Below are positions 6,232 to 12,985 of a DNA stretch of 20,379 nucleotides, one piece after another. Position 1 is the first letter of the stretch; the number at the start of each line of letters is the position of its first letter. Position numbers and translations under genes: made by a program. The stretch comes from Mycobacteriaceae bacterium (lineage in GTDB: Bacteria; Actinomycetota; Actinomycetes; Mycobacteriales; Mycobacteriaceae): positions 1-20,379 of the forward strand of contig JABFVX010000028.1 in the NCBI GenBank assembly GCA_013362555.1. The letters run 5' to 3'. The notes under the pieces are model-generated. The model did no database searches. It was not told the DNA's origin and was given only the letters and a program-made list of their open reading frames with translations.

Positions 6232-7158
6232 TCAGGTCCGCCGTGTCGCGGCGGACTCCTCCAGGCGCGGGATCACCGCACGGCGAAGCTGCTCGAAACG
6301 GTGTGGCAGGGGCTGCCAACCGGGCGCGCCGAGCAGCGCCCCGTTCGCCTCGGTCACGGCTCGGGTGTAGGCCCGTTGCAACCCGCGCGGGCGCAGCGGC
6401 ATCCCGGGCGGGCGGGGGATGGGCACGCCCGCGGCGTTGGGTGCCCCGGCGTGGTTGGCGCGCACCGACACCCACAAGGCGTCCTTCCCCCCTTCCAGCG
6501 GATCGACCAGCTGTGCCCGAACATCGAGCCAATGGCCCAGTGCGACACGGGTGCCCGTGCTCAAATGCACCGTTTCGGATTCGGCCGGAGCCGCGGTGCG
6601 CGCTTGCGGGCGACGCTCGACGAGCAGGCTTGCGCGGTCCGCGGCGAGGTCGTGCACCGTCATAGCGCACATTTCGCCGACGCGGGCGCCAGTGTCGAGG
6701 ACGACGCCGACTATGGCCAGCAGCCGTACCCGGCCCGGCGGGGCAGAGGGCCCGGAATGCGCTGCGAGATAGTCGCGCAGCCGGGAGCGGCTCGGCCCGT
6801 CGACAGTGGCTCGCAGCTGCGGCATCTCGGGCCGGTCGACTTCGTCGACCGTAACGGCAGCGGCCTCCCGTAACAGCCTGAGGCAGTCCACCCGGATTCG
6901 CATGCTGGCATCCGTGGCGTGCGGGTTGCCCGCGGTGCGCCGTCGGCGCAGTGCGCCATCCCGTGCGAGCTCCAGATACGTCGCCGAGGCCGCGGGCTCG
7001 AGCAGCGTTCGCACCGAGGCGCGGGCGCTGTCGGGAAACTCGGGGTGCTCCCTGGCCAGCATGAGTTCGCCTGCGACCCAGCGCAATTGCCGGAGCCGGG
7101 CGGCGCTGCGCGCACGCCCGGCTCGCTGCAGCACGAGTTGGAGGTCTGGGTCGAGCAC
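6232..7158 (-). CDS. Tyrosine-recombinase-like protein without a visible catalytic tyrosine
   Basis: The protein (308 residues from GTG 7158) carries a recombinase box I (LLAIVGVVLDTGARVGEMCAM, Arg about residue 159) and a late PLPHRFEQLRRAVIPRLEES resembling the box II H-x-x-R region. It then ends without the G-H/W and tyrosine segments, and no clear beta-hairpin lysine is seen. I recall similar unstudied 'integrase-like' proteins in Streptomyces, so it may be a conserved non-cutting family rather than a decayed gene; this is memory, not a search. Start choice: GTG 7158 follows a perfect extended -10 (TGTTATCTT) by six bases, so a leaderless mRNA would begin there. The frame is open to ATG 7251, but that would translate both promoter-like repeats (copies A and B). 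It is convergent with the patatin gene, with 18 bases between stops. Confidence 0.62.
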   Translation of the reverse strand: MLDPDLQLVLQRAGRARSAARLRQLRWVAGELMLAREHPEFPDSARASVRTLLEPAASATYLELARDGALRRRRTAGNPHATDASMRIRVDCLRLLREAAAVTVDEVDRPEMPQLRATVDGPSRSRLRDYLAAHSGPSAPPGRVRLLAIVGVVLDTGARVGEMCAMTVHDLAADRASLLVERRPQARTAAPAESETVHLSTGTRVALGHWLDVRAQLVDPLEGGKDALWVSVRANHAGAPNAAGVPIPRPPGMPLRPRGLQRAYTRAVTEANGALLGAPGWQPLPHRFEQLRRAVIPRLEESAATRRT

Positions 7159-7164
7159 GTGGCA

Positions 7165-7185
7165 AAGATAACAAGCGCAAGCGGA
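7165..7185 (-). promoter_or_regulatory. Promoter-like repeat copy B, leaderless promoter
   Basis: On the minus strand this reads TCCGCT-TGCGCTTGTTATCTT. The extended -10 TGTTATCTT ends six bases before GTG 7158. Copy A lies exactly 63 bp further upstream in the same orientation, and copy C precedes the lipase. Confidence 0.55.
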
Positions 7186-7227
7186 CATATCCGGAAACCC
7201 AAAGCCCGTGTCGCACACCGTCAATTC

Positions 7228-7248
7228 AAGATAACAGGCCCAAGCGTT
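7228..7248 (-). promoter_or_regulatory. Promoter-like repeat copy A
   Basis: On the minus strand this reads AACGCT-TGGGCCTGTTATCTT, identical over its last 15 bases to copy C. It may be a second, upstream promoter of the recombinase-like gene or part of a regulator site. A small AT-rich dyad (TCATAATATGA, 7248-7258) lies just behind it. Confidence 0.4.
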
Positions 7249-7438
7249 CATAATATGACGACCTGAACTCAGACCTCAAAGTCCCCGGTACGAACAAGAC
7301 ATCACAGAAGGGGAGAGGGTCGCTCACTCAGCGCGCGCGGCGCGGGCGCCTGCGCGACCATGGAGACAGAGATTCGGGATGTGGGACTCCGTCGGCAGGC
7401 ACGGTGACACCCGAATGAAGAAAGGGGGTGCGCCGATC

Positions 7439-7885
7439 ATGATCACGCGATTGGCCACGGCCGTGGGTATGGTGGCGGGTTTGGTCTTGGGAGCCGCAAC
7501 GACCGCTGCGGCCGCACCGATGCCCAGGCAGGCGGTAGGCGCGCCCTGCGGGGCGCACGCCAAGGCGTGTGTGCAACTGTCCACGAATCAGGCCTGGCTG
7601 CTCAGCGGCGGCGTCGTGAGCTACGGGCCGACGCCGATCCGGAGCGGAATGAGCGGGCATGAAACGCCTCCCGGCAACTTCAAGGTGTCCTTCAAGAATC
7701 GGAACCACTGGAGCACGCTGTTCAACGCGCCGATGCCCTTCTCGGTGTTCTTCAACGGCGGCATCGCCTTTCATCAAGGCAGCCTCGACCGTGCCTCACA
7801 CGGCTGCATCCGCATGACCCGCGCGGGCGCGGAAACGTTCTTCAACGCCTTGCGCCCCGGCGACCCGGTCCAGGTAGTGCCGTAG
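7439..7885 (+). CDS. Small exported L,D-transpeptidase (YkuD domain)
   Basis: From ATG 7439 the protein has 148 residues. A signal peptide (MITRLATAVGMVAGLVLG...TTAAAA) is probably cut near residue 26. The rest is a single YkuD domain with the family signature: His112 in FHQGS and SHGCIRM with the catalytic Cys123, His121 and Arg125. Such enzymes make 3-3 cross-links in peptidoglycan or attach proteins to it, outside the cytoplasmic membrane. It is much shorter than mycobacterial Ldt enzymes, lacking their immunoglobulin-like domains and C-terminal extension. In-frame ATGs at 7379 and 7415 exist, but only 7439 puts the signal peptide at the N-terminus; GGGGG lies ten bases before it. No operon partner is seen. 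Confidence 0.85.
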   Translation: MITRLATAVGMVAGLVLGAATTAAAAPMPRQAVGAPCGAHAKACVQLSTNQAWLLSGGVVSYGPTPIRSGMSGHETPPGNFKVSFKNRNHWSTLFNAPMPFSVFFNGGIAFHQGSLDRASHGCIRMTRAGAETFFNALRPGDPVQVVP

Positions 7886-7946
7886 GGGACCGGGTTAAGG
7901 ACACTAAATGTCATAATGTCGATTATCGGCTAGGCCGATGAACGCG

Positions 7947-7986
7947 GAAGCAGGCCGGGAGCGGGGCTGCTTCGGCCGTTTCGGCC
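7947..7986. terminator. Two hairpins after the L,D-transpeptidase gene, possible terminator
   Basis: GAAGCAG (7947-7953) pairs with CTGCTTC (7967-7973). A GC-rich hairpin GGCCG-TTT-CGGCC (7974-7986) follows directly. They begin about 60 bases after the transpeptidase stop. No T-tract is present. Confidence 0.35.
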
Positions 7987-7990
7987 TCGG

Positions 7991-8047
7991 ATGCTTCCTT
8001 CCTTCATGCTTCCTTCCTTCATGCGACCGGATCGCATGAAGGAAGGA
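7991..8047. repeat. 15-bp tandem repeat leading into a 16-bp-arm hairpin
   Basis: ATGCTTCCTTCCTTC occurs twice in exact tandem (7991-8005, 8006-8020). The end of the second unit forms the left arm (8011-8026) of a perfect hairpin with 8032-8047 and loop CCGGA. It is part of the gene-free stretch 7886-8198, which otherwise holds the hairpins at 7947 and the operator at 8126. It could be a terminator or a slippage-prone repeat; I see no coding use. Confidence 0.6.
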
Positions 8048-8125
8048 CTTGGCCGTGCAGGACTTGTGCGCGGGAGCGGTCAGCAGCCGACCGCCTACAC
8101 GCTCCCCTTGCCCCTTCTCCTGCAG

Positions 8126-8152
8126 CTTGTTTCGTCACTGTGACGAAACAAG
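8126..8152. promoter_or_regulatory. Perfect 27-bp operator before the HPF-like gene
   Basis: Thirteen-base arms CTTGTTTCGTCAC and GTGACGAAACAAG flank one central T. TAGTCT (8155-8160) follows as a -10 box, so the expected -35 position falls inside the dyad. That points to repression, but the regulator is unknown. Confidence 0.6.
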
Positions 8153-8198
8153 GGTAGTCTGGATGCTTGGTGGTGATTGGGGCGCTACTGAGGTTTGG

Positions 8199-8570
8199 GT
8201 GATCAAGCAGATGGAAATCACCAAGCAGGTGGGAACCTCCGCAGAGCAGTCGGACGATCTACGGGTCTTCGTCGACCGCGGCGTGGCGATCGGGACCGCG
8301 CGCGATGTGCGCGAACGAATCGGTCCGGCGCTGGGCCGAGTGTCGGATCAGATCCTGTCGGCTTATGTGCGGGTGACGCGAATACCCGGGCAGGTGATGC
8401 GGCCCATTTTCGCGCGGGCCAACATCAATGTGAGCGGCAGGCTGGTCAGTGTGCACGTGGTGGGTGCGACACCGGACGAGGCAGTGGATCTGCTCGCCGA
8501 CAGAGTGGACCGGCGGTTGCGCCGCGCGGCGGCGCTGAACGCCGGGTGCCGCGCGAACTCGACGTCGTAG
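8199..8570 (+). CDS. Short HPF/RaiA-like protein (ribosome hibernation factor domain), tentative
   Basis: The 123-residue protein has a middle part (RDVRERIGPALGRVSDQILSAYVRVTR) followed by a beta segment and a helix (ARANINVSGRLVSVHVVGATPDEAVDLLADRVDRRLRRAA). It resembles the N-terminal domain of actinobacterial long hibernation-promoting factors, which bind the small ribosomal subunit in stress or dormancy. The C-terminal dimerisation domain of long HPF is absent. Recognition is from pattern only. Start: GTG 8199 has GAGG five bases upstream. ATG 8211 is an alternative, and the upstream in-frame codons at 8049 and 8163 lie before the expected transcription start near 8167. It stands alone, with the operator in front and palindrome copy 2 eighteen bases after its stop. 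Confidence 0.6.
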   Translation: MIKQMEITKQVGTSAEQSDDLRVFVDRGVAIGTARDVRERIGPALGRVSDQILSAYVRVTRIPGQVMRPIFARANINVSGRLVSVHVVGATPDEAVDLLADRVDRRLRRAAALNAGCRANSTS

Positions 8571-8588
8571 CAACTCGAGGTTGCAAAT

Positions 8589-8641
8589 CTCCAGAATGAC
8601 CCGTGAAGTGCATCCAATGCACTTCACGGGTCATTCTGGAG
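8589..8641. repeat. Dispersed palindrome, copy 2
   Basis: Perfect 25-base arms 8589-8613 and 8617-8641 flank a CCA loop, with core CCAGAATGACCCGTGA. It lies between the HPF-like gene and helR and probably ends the first transcript. Confidence 0.78.
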
Positions 8642-8712
8642 GTTGCTGAATGGTGTTGGCGCTCCCCCGCGCTCCCCCTAGTACTTCTCTCCCTTTTCAA
8701 CGTATAACAGAC

Positions 8713-8737
8713 CAGGGGGCTTGTGGCAAGACCCCTG
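8713..8737 (+). promoter_or_regulatory. Rifamycin-associated element (RAE) upstream of helR
   Basis: A 25-bp dyad: CAGGGG pairs with CCCCTG and CTTG with CAAG around a three-base centre, with only one unpaired position per side. This matches my knowledge of the RAE, the inverted repeat required for rifamycin induction of genes such as helR and rph in actinomycetes. A TATAAC (-10-like) lies just upstream at 8703-8708. The dyad starts about 74 bases before the helR start codon. Confidence 0.7.
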
Positions 8738-8786
8738 TGCCGGTGCACAATCGCTGAGCTGCGTTGACGAGGGAAGCGAGGAGTTC

Positions 8787-10976
8787 GTGCCGACTGAGGG
8801 CTACCACGATGAGTTGCGGTCAGAGCAGGAGTACATCGCGGGCTTGTATGGGCGGCTCGACGCTGAGCGCGCCCGAGTGACGGACCGCTATCGCGCCGCG
8901 CTGCGCGGTGACGGCCAGACGCTGGTGGACCGGGATGTGGAGGTCAGGGCGCTGGCCCGGGAGGTGAAGCGGCTGGATGTCGCGGACAACGGGCTGTGTT
9001 TCGGCAGGCTCGACGCCGTGTCGGGCGAGCGTCGGTATATCGGGCGGATCGGGCTTTTCGACGAGGCGGACGAGTTCGAACCGCTGCTGCTGGATTGGCG
9101 CGCGCCCGCGGCGCGCCCGTTCTACACCGCGACCGGTGCGCATCCGGAAGGGATGGTGCGGCGGCGTCAGTTCCATTCGCGCGGGCGGCAGTTGGCTGAT
9201 TTCAGCGACGAGGCGCTTGGCCGCCCGGGCAGCGCGGAGCGTGGCGGGCGGGGTGATTCGGCGCTGTTGGCGGCGGTGAACGCCCCGCGCGGTGCGGGCA
9301 TGCGCGACATTGTGGCGACGATCCAGGCCGAGCAGGACGCGATCATTCGGTTGGATCATCCCGGGGTGTTGGTGATCGAGGGCGGGCCGGGCACCGGGAA
9401 GACGGTGGTGGCGCTGCATCGGGTGGCGTATCTGCTGTACACGCAGCGGGAGCGGATGGAGCGGCACGGCGTGCTGGTGGTGGGACCGAATCCGGCGTTT
9501 CTGCACCATATCGGCCGGGTGTTGCCGTCGCTGGGTGAGGCCAATGTGGTGTGTGTGACGACGGGTGATCTGGTGCCTGGGCTGCGGGTCTCGGCCGAGG
9601 ACGAGGCCCGTTCGGCGCGGGTGAAGGGTTCGCTGGGGATCCTCGCGGTGCTGCGGGCTGCGGTCGCGGACCGACAGCGGGTGCCGTCGGACCCGATGCC
9701 GGTGGAGTTGGGCGGCGCGATGATGCGCATCGACGCGGAGACGGCGCAGTGGGCGCGGGAGGAGGCCCGGGCGAGCGGGTTGCCGCACAACGAGGCTCGC
9801 GTGACATTCAGCGAGATCGTGACCTATGTGCTGACCGAGCGTGCGATCGGCCGGATCGGCAAGGGTTGGCTGTCCCGCGAGGACCGGGAGGCGTGGGAGG
9901 ACATGCGGGCGACACTGGTGCGCGAGCTGGCCGACAATGCGGCCTTCACCGCGGCGCTGGATGAGCTGTGGCCGGTATTGACGCCGGAAATGGTTCTGGC
10001 TGACCTGTATTCGTCGCCGGAGCGACTGCGCGCGGCGGGGGCGGATCCGGTGCTGCACCGTACGCGGGGGGATGCCTGGACGGTGTCGGATGTGCCGCTG
10101 TTGGATGAGCTGGCCGATCTGCTCGGCCGGGACGTGGCGGCGGAGGCGGCAGCGGACCGGGCCCGACAGGCACGGCAGCGCGCCGAGGCGGCCTATGCGG
10201 CGGAGGTGTTGGAGGATCTGCTGGTGTCCCGCGCCGATCACATGGACGACGAGGATCACCTGTTCGCCACGGACATGCTGTACGGGGCGGATTTGGCGGA
10301 GCGCTTCGTGGAACGCGACGCTCGGGACTTGGTCGAGCGAGCGACGGCGGATCGGGACTGGACGTACCGCCACGTGGTGGTGGACGAGGCGCAGGAGCTG
10401 TCGGAGATGGAGTGGCGGGTGCTGATGCGGCGCTGCCCGAGTCGGTCGTTCACGGTCGTCGGGGATCTTGCGCAGCGTCGGTCGCCTGCTGGGGCGACGG
10501 CGTGGGGCGCGATGCTGGATCGGTACGTGTCCGGCCGCTGGGTGTATCGGTCGCTGTCGGTGAACTACCGCACCCCGGCGGAGATCATGGCCGTGGCAGG
10601 CGCGGTCCTGGCGGAATTCGCGCCGGGCGTAGCGCCGCCGGAGTCGGTGCGGGCGGCGGGCGTCGCGCCGTGGGCGCGGCGGCTCGCGGCGGACGAGGTG
10701 TCGGCGGCGATCGCGGATTTCGTTCGGGACGAGGCGGGCCGGGACGGCACGAGTGTGGTGATCGGCCCGCCCGGCGTACCGGGCACGGTGCCTGCGGCGG
10801 AGACGAAGGGCTTGGAGTTCGACGCGGTGCTGGTGGTGGAGCCGGAACGCATTGTCGCTGACGGACCCCGGGGTGCGGCCGAGTTGTATGTCGCGCTGAC
10901 GCGGGCCACGCAGCGGCTCGGCGTGCTGCACTGCGGACCTCTCCCGGAGTCGCTGTCTGCCTTGACCGCCGGTTGA
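8787..10976 (+). CDS. helR: HelD/HelR-family RNA polymerase-recycling ATPase
   Basis: The 729-residue protein is a UvrD/Rep-like SF1 ATPase of the actinobacterial HelD class. An N-terminal helical arm (residues 8-65, SEQEYIAGLYGRLDAERARV...) would enter the RNA polymerase secondary channel. Then follow LLDWRAPAARPFY, Walker A GGPGTGKT (199-206), Walker B VVVDEAQE (530-537), VGDLAQRR, LSVNYRTP, and motifs V (ETKGLEFD) and VI (YVALTRATQR). These proteins pull stalled RNA polymerase off nucleic acid; the rifamycin-induced HelR branch displaces the antibiotic and gives resistance by target protection. The RAE-like dyad upstream is the main reason for helR rather than helD. Start: GTG 8787 has GAGGGAAG about ten bases upstream; the TTG at 8721 lies inside the RAE and is rejected. 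It ends one base before palindrome copy 3. Confidence 0.88.
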   Translation: MPTEGYHDELRSEQEYIAGLYGRLDAERARVTDRYRAALRGDGQTLVDRDVEVRALAREVKRLDVADNGLCFGRLDAVSGERRYIGRIGLFDEADEFEPLLLDWRAPAARPFYTATGAHPEGMVRRRQFHSRGRQLADFSDEALGRPGSAERGGRGDSALLAAVNAPRGAGMRDIVATIQAEQDAIIRLDHPGVLVIEGGPGTGKTVVALHRVAYLLYTQRERMERHGVLVVGPNPAFLHHIGRVLPSLGEANVVCVTTGDLVPGLRVSAEDEARSARVKGSLGILAVLRAAVADRQRVPSDPMPVELGGAMMRIDAETAQWAREEARASGLPHNEARVTFSEIVTYVLTERAIGRIGKGWLSREDREAWEDMRATLVRELADNAAFTAALDELWPVLTPEMVLADLYSSPERLRAAGADPVLHRTRGDAWTVSDVPLLDELADLLGRDVAAEAAADRARQARQRAEAAYAAEVLEDLLVSRADHMDDEDHLFATDMLYGADLAERFVERDARDLVERATADRDWTYRHVVVDEAQELSEMEWRVLMRRCPSRSFTVVGDLAQRRSPAGATAWGAMLDRYVSGRWVYRSLSVNYRTPAEIMAVAGAVLAEFAPGVAPPESVRAAGVAPWARRLAADEVSAAIADFVRDEAGRDGTSVVIGPPGVPGTVPAAETKGLEFDAVLVVEPERIVADGPRGAAELYVALTRATQRLGVLHCGPLPESLSALTAG

Positions 10977-10977
10977 A

Positions 10978-11036
10978 ATTCTCCAGAATGACCCGTGAGG
11001 TGCGTTGAACGCACCTCACGGGTCATTCTGGAGAAT
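10978..11036. repeat. Dispersed palindrome, copy 3, bidirectional terminator
   Basis: Perfect 29-base arms 10978-11006 and 11008-11036 flank a single G. It sits between the converging helR and recombinase genes, one base after the helR stop and nine bases from the recombinase stop, so it could end both transcripts. Confidence 0.8.
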
Positions 11037-11045
11037 CTGGGGCGG

Positions 11046-12284
11046 TTACAGGCCGAGCTTGGTGACGGCGTTGTCGTCGAGCGGGTTGGCGGTGCGGATG
11101 TAGCGGTGCACCATGCGGGGGTTGGTCCAGCGGCCCTGGCGCATGATCTCGCGGTCGGTGGCGCCGCCGAGCGCGGCTTGGGTGGCGAAGCCCGCGCGCA
11201 GGGAATGGCCGGAGAACAGGGCGGGGTCGAGGCCTGCACGGTGGGCGTAGCGTTTGACGAGGTCGGCGACGGCGCGGCCGGTCATGGGTCGGTGTGCGAG
11301 GTGGCCGTGGCGGTCGACGGCGGGGAACAGCGGCGTGTTCGGGTCGAGCCGGAGGTCGGGGCGGTGGCTGTGGCAGCGGTGCACGGTCGTTTCCGGCGGC
11401 GGGGTGGTGAGCCAGGCTCGTACGCTGTCGACGCCGCCGTGCTGGTGGCGGGTGAGGAGGTCGACCCAGTCGGCGTAGGCGCACACTGGGCAGGTGTGTG
11501 GTCGGCGGGCGCGTGGGAGGACGACGTGTTGGTGGTGGATGCCGGTCGGGTCGGTTTTGGTGACGCCGAGGTCGATCAGCAGCAGGGGTTCGCCGGTGCG
11601 GGGGTCGGCGTCGGCGCGGACCGCGGCGACGGTGAGGGCGGCGAGTTCGCTGCGCCGCAGGGCGCCGGCGAAGCCGGTCAGGAGCAGCAGGGAGTCGCGG
11701 CGGCGGGCGACGCCGGTGGGCCAGCCGTCGGCGGGTCGTTCGGCGAGCAGTGTTTCGAGGGTGTCGAGCAGGACGGGGCGTTTGCGGTTCTGGTGGGTGC
11801 GGCGGGCGCGGCGGATGCCGCGCAGGGTCAGGCGTACGACGTCGCTGCGGGTGGGTGCGGTGAGACCTTGGGCGGCGTGCACCGCCGCGATGGCGGCGGC
11901 TTTGCGGTCGAGGGTGGCGGGGCTGAATGCCCAGCGGGTCGATCCGTCGGCGGCGGCGCGGGTGGCGTCGGCGGCCGCGGCCAGGTAGACCGCGACGTCG
12001 ACCGGGTCTGCGGGGAGTGCGCGGCGGTCGTCGTCGGCGCACCACGCGGCCCACGCCAGCCAGTCGGATCGGTAGGCGCGCAGGGTGTTCGCGGATTGCG
12101 ACTGCCGCAGGTACCGGCCGAGCGCTTCGGCCTGCCCGTCGTCGAACCGTTCCCGCACCGCCGCGAGTGCGGCGGTGTCGACGAGCACGCTGCCGGTGCC
12201 GCGGCTCAGCGCCGCGCGCACCGGCTCGGGCAGGCCCCCGCTCCCGGGTTCGGCCTGTTCCCCGATCCTGAATGCGTCCTTCAT
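11046..12284 (-). CDS. Tyrosine recombinase / phage-type integrase (XerD-like), complete
   Basis: The 412-residue protein has an N-terminal SAM-like core-binding domain (about 55-165, QSANTLRAYRSDWLAWAAWC) and a C-terminal catalytic domain with the full active site: Arg210 (GALRRSEL), Lys243 (GVTKTD), His360 and Arg363 (GHSLRAGF), Trp386 (RQGRWTN) and the nucleophile Tyr395 (MVHRYIR). It should therefore cut and rejoin DNA. Between them, residues 265-310 are rich in Cys and His (HTCPVCAY, VHRCHSH), a possible metal-binding insert. No excisionase or phage genes are next to it and I find no attachment site, so it may be a remnant of a lost element or a resolvase. Start: ATG 12284 is preceded by CACACT and six bases, possibly a weak leaderless promoter. 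Confidence 0.88.
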   Translation of the reverse strand: MKDAFRIGEQAEPGSGGLPEPVRAALSRGTGSVLVDTAALAAVRERFDDGQAEALGRYLRQSQSANTLRAYRSDWLAWAAWCADDDRRALPADPVDVAVYLAAAADATRAAADGSTRWAFSPATLDRKAAAIAAVHAAQGLTAPTRSDVVRLTLRGIRRARRTHQNRKRPVLLDTLETLLAERPADGWPTGVARRRDSLLLLTGFAGALRRSELAALTVAAVRADADPRTGEPLLLIDLGVTKTDPTGIHHQHVVLPRARRPHTCPVCAYADWVDLLTRHQHGGVDSVRAWLTTPPPETTVHRCHSHRPDLRLDPNTPLFPAVDRHGHLAHRPMTGRAVADLVKRYAHRAGLDPALFSGHSLRAGFATQAALGGATDREIMRQGRWTNPRMVHRYIRTANPLDDNAVTKLGL

Positions 12285-12308
12285 TCGAACAGTGTGACGG
12301 AGACGCCT

Positions 12309-12809
12309 TCAGGACGCGGCGGGTGTCGTCACGAAGTCGGCGAACATGCCGGGTTGGTAGGAGCCGCCCTGGGTGCCTGCGATGATGTTCATGCGGTTGG
12401 CGGCGTTGATCAGGCCGATCAGGCAGACGAGGGCGGCGATCTGGTCGTCGTCGTAGTGCTTGCGCACCTGGGCCCATGTTTCGTCGGACACGCCGGGGGC
12501 GGCGTCGGCGATGCGGGTGGCTTCTTCGCTGAGTGCGAGGGCTGCGCGCTCGGCGTCGGTGAATACGGTCGCTTCCCGCCACACGGCGGCGAGGTGCAGC
12601 CGGACCGAGGTTTCGCCTGCGGCTTGTGCGTCCTTGGTGTGCATGTCGACGCAGAAGGCGCAGCCGTTGATCTGGCTGGCGCGCAGCATCACCAGTTCCC
12701 GGGTGGCTTTCGGCAGGGTGGACTGTTCGAGCATGAGGTTGAGTCCGGCGAAGCGCTTGCCGAGCTTGGCGGCGAAGGCGTTGTCGAGCATGTTGAACCG
12801 TGCGGTCAT
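12309..12809 (-). CDS. Carboxymuconolactone decarboxylase / AhpD-like protein, ECF41 target
   Basis: The 166-residue protein has the AhpD-like redox signature: a glutamate (RELVMLRAS, Glu38), Cys50-x-x-Cys53 in NGCAFC, and His57. Relatives act as alkylhydroperoxidases or disulfide reductases. AAGGA lies seven bases before the ATG. The gene is divergent from an ECF41 sigma factor and has an ECF41-type promoter (TGTCACA, 17 bases, CGTC), so it should be that factor's direct target, as is the rule for this sigma group. Confidence 0.88.
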   Translation of the reverse strand: MTARFNMLDNAFAAKLGKRFAGLNLMLEQSTLPKATRELVMLRASQINGCAFCVDMHTKDAQAAGETSVRLHLAAVWREATVFTDAERAALALSEEATRIADAAPGVSDETWAQVRKHYDDDQIAALVCLIGLINAANRMNIIAGTQGGSYQPGMFADFVTTPAAS

Positions 12810-12849
12810 GGTGTTGTCCTTGCTTGTGGCGAATGGCGTACGAGCACAA

Positions 12850-12877
12850 GACGCCGCCCACCCCGGCCGCTGTGACA
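12850..12877 (-). promoter_or_regulatory. ECF41 promoter of the AhpD-like gene
   Basis: On the minus strand TGTCACA (12877-12871) and CGTC (12853-12850) are 17 bases apart. Both boxes match the ECF41 consensus. The promoter sits about 40 bases before the start codon. Confidence 0.65.
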
Positions 12878-12911
12878 GGTCCTCGGTGTGACGTACGACA
12901 CCGGCCGGAAC

Positions 12912-12938
12912 TGTCACACGGGCGGGGGCGGCGGCGTC
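12912..12938 (+). promoter_or_regulatory. ECF41 promoter for sigma-factor autoregulation
   Basis: TGTCACA (12912-12918) and CGTC (12935-12938) are 16 bases apart, matching the ECF41 consensus, about 48 bases before the sigma gene start. A short dyad (CGGTGT/ACACCG, 12884-12903) lies between the two divergent promoters. Confidence 0.62.
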
Positions 12939-12985
12939 TGGTGGGGAACGTCTCGTACGAAACGGGGCCGGAGGAGCGGAGCGGT

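Noticed and set aside
7886..8198. Possible small gene or CRISPR-like array in the repeat-rich gap
   Set aside because: The repeats are only two direct 15-bp units without spacers; no small frame has coding character. No CRISPR array, tRNA or rRNA was found anywhere in the window.
8698..8716. Fourth copy of the TGTTATCTT promoter-like word (TGTTATACG on the minus strand)
   Set aside because: It matches only in part, has no minus-strand gene behind it and is better explained as the helR promoter read on the other strand.
8721..8786. Extended N-terminus of helR from TTG 8721
   Set aside because: It lies inside the RAE-like dyad, has no Shine-Dalgarno sequence and is not seen in relatives; GTG 8787 is preferred.
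8820..10931. 703-residue minus-strand frame opposite helR
   Set aside because: Mirror frame of helR; Arg/His/Pro-rich with no recognisable domain.
10983..11030. Tiny peptides starting MTREV within the palindromes (all three copies, both strands)
   Set aside because: They recur because the palindrome arm contains ATGACCCG; no ribosome binding site and no codon pattern.
12884..12903. Short dyad CGGTGT/ACACCG between the ECF41 promoters as an operator
   Set aside because: Only six-base arms, and ECF41 control is explained by the sigma promoters alone.
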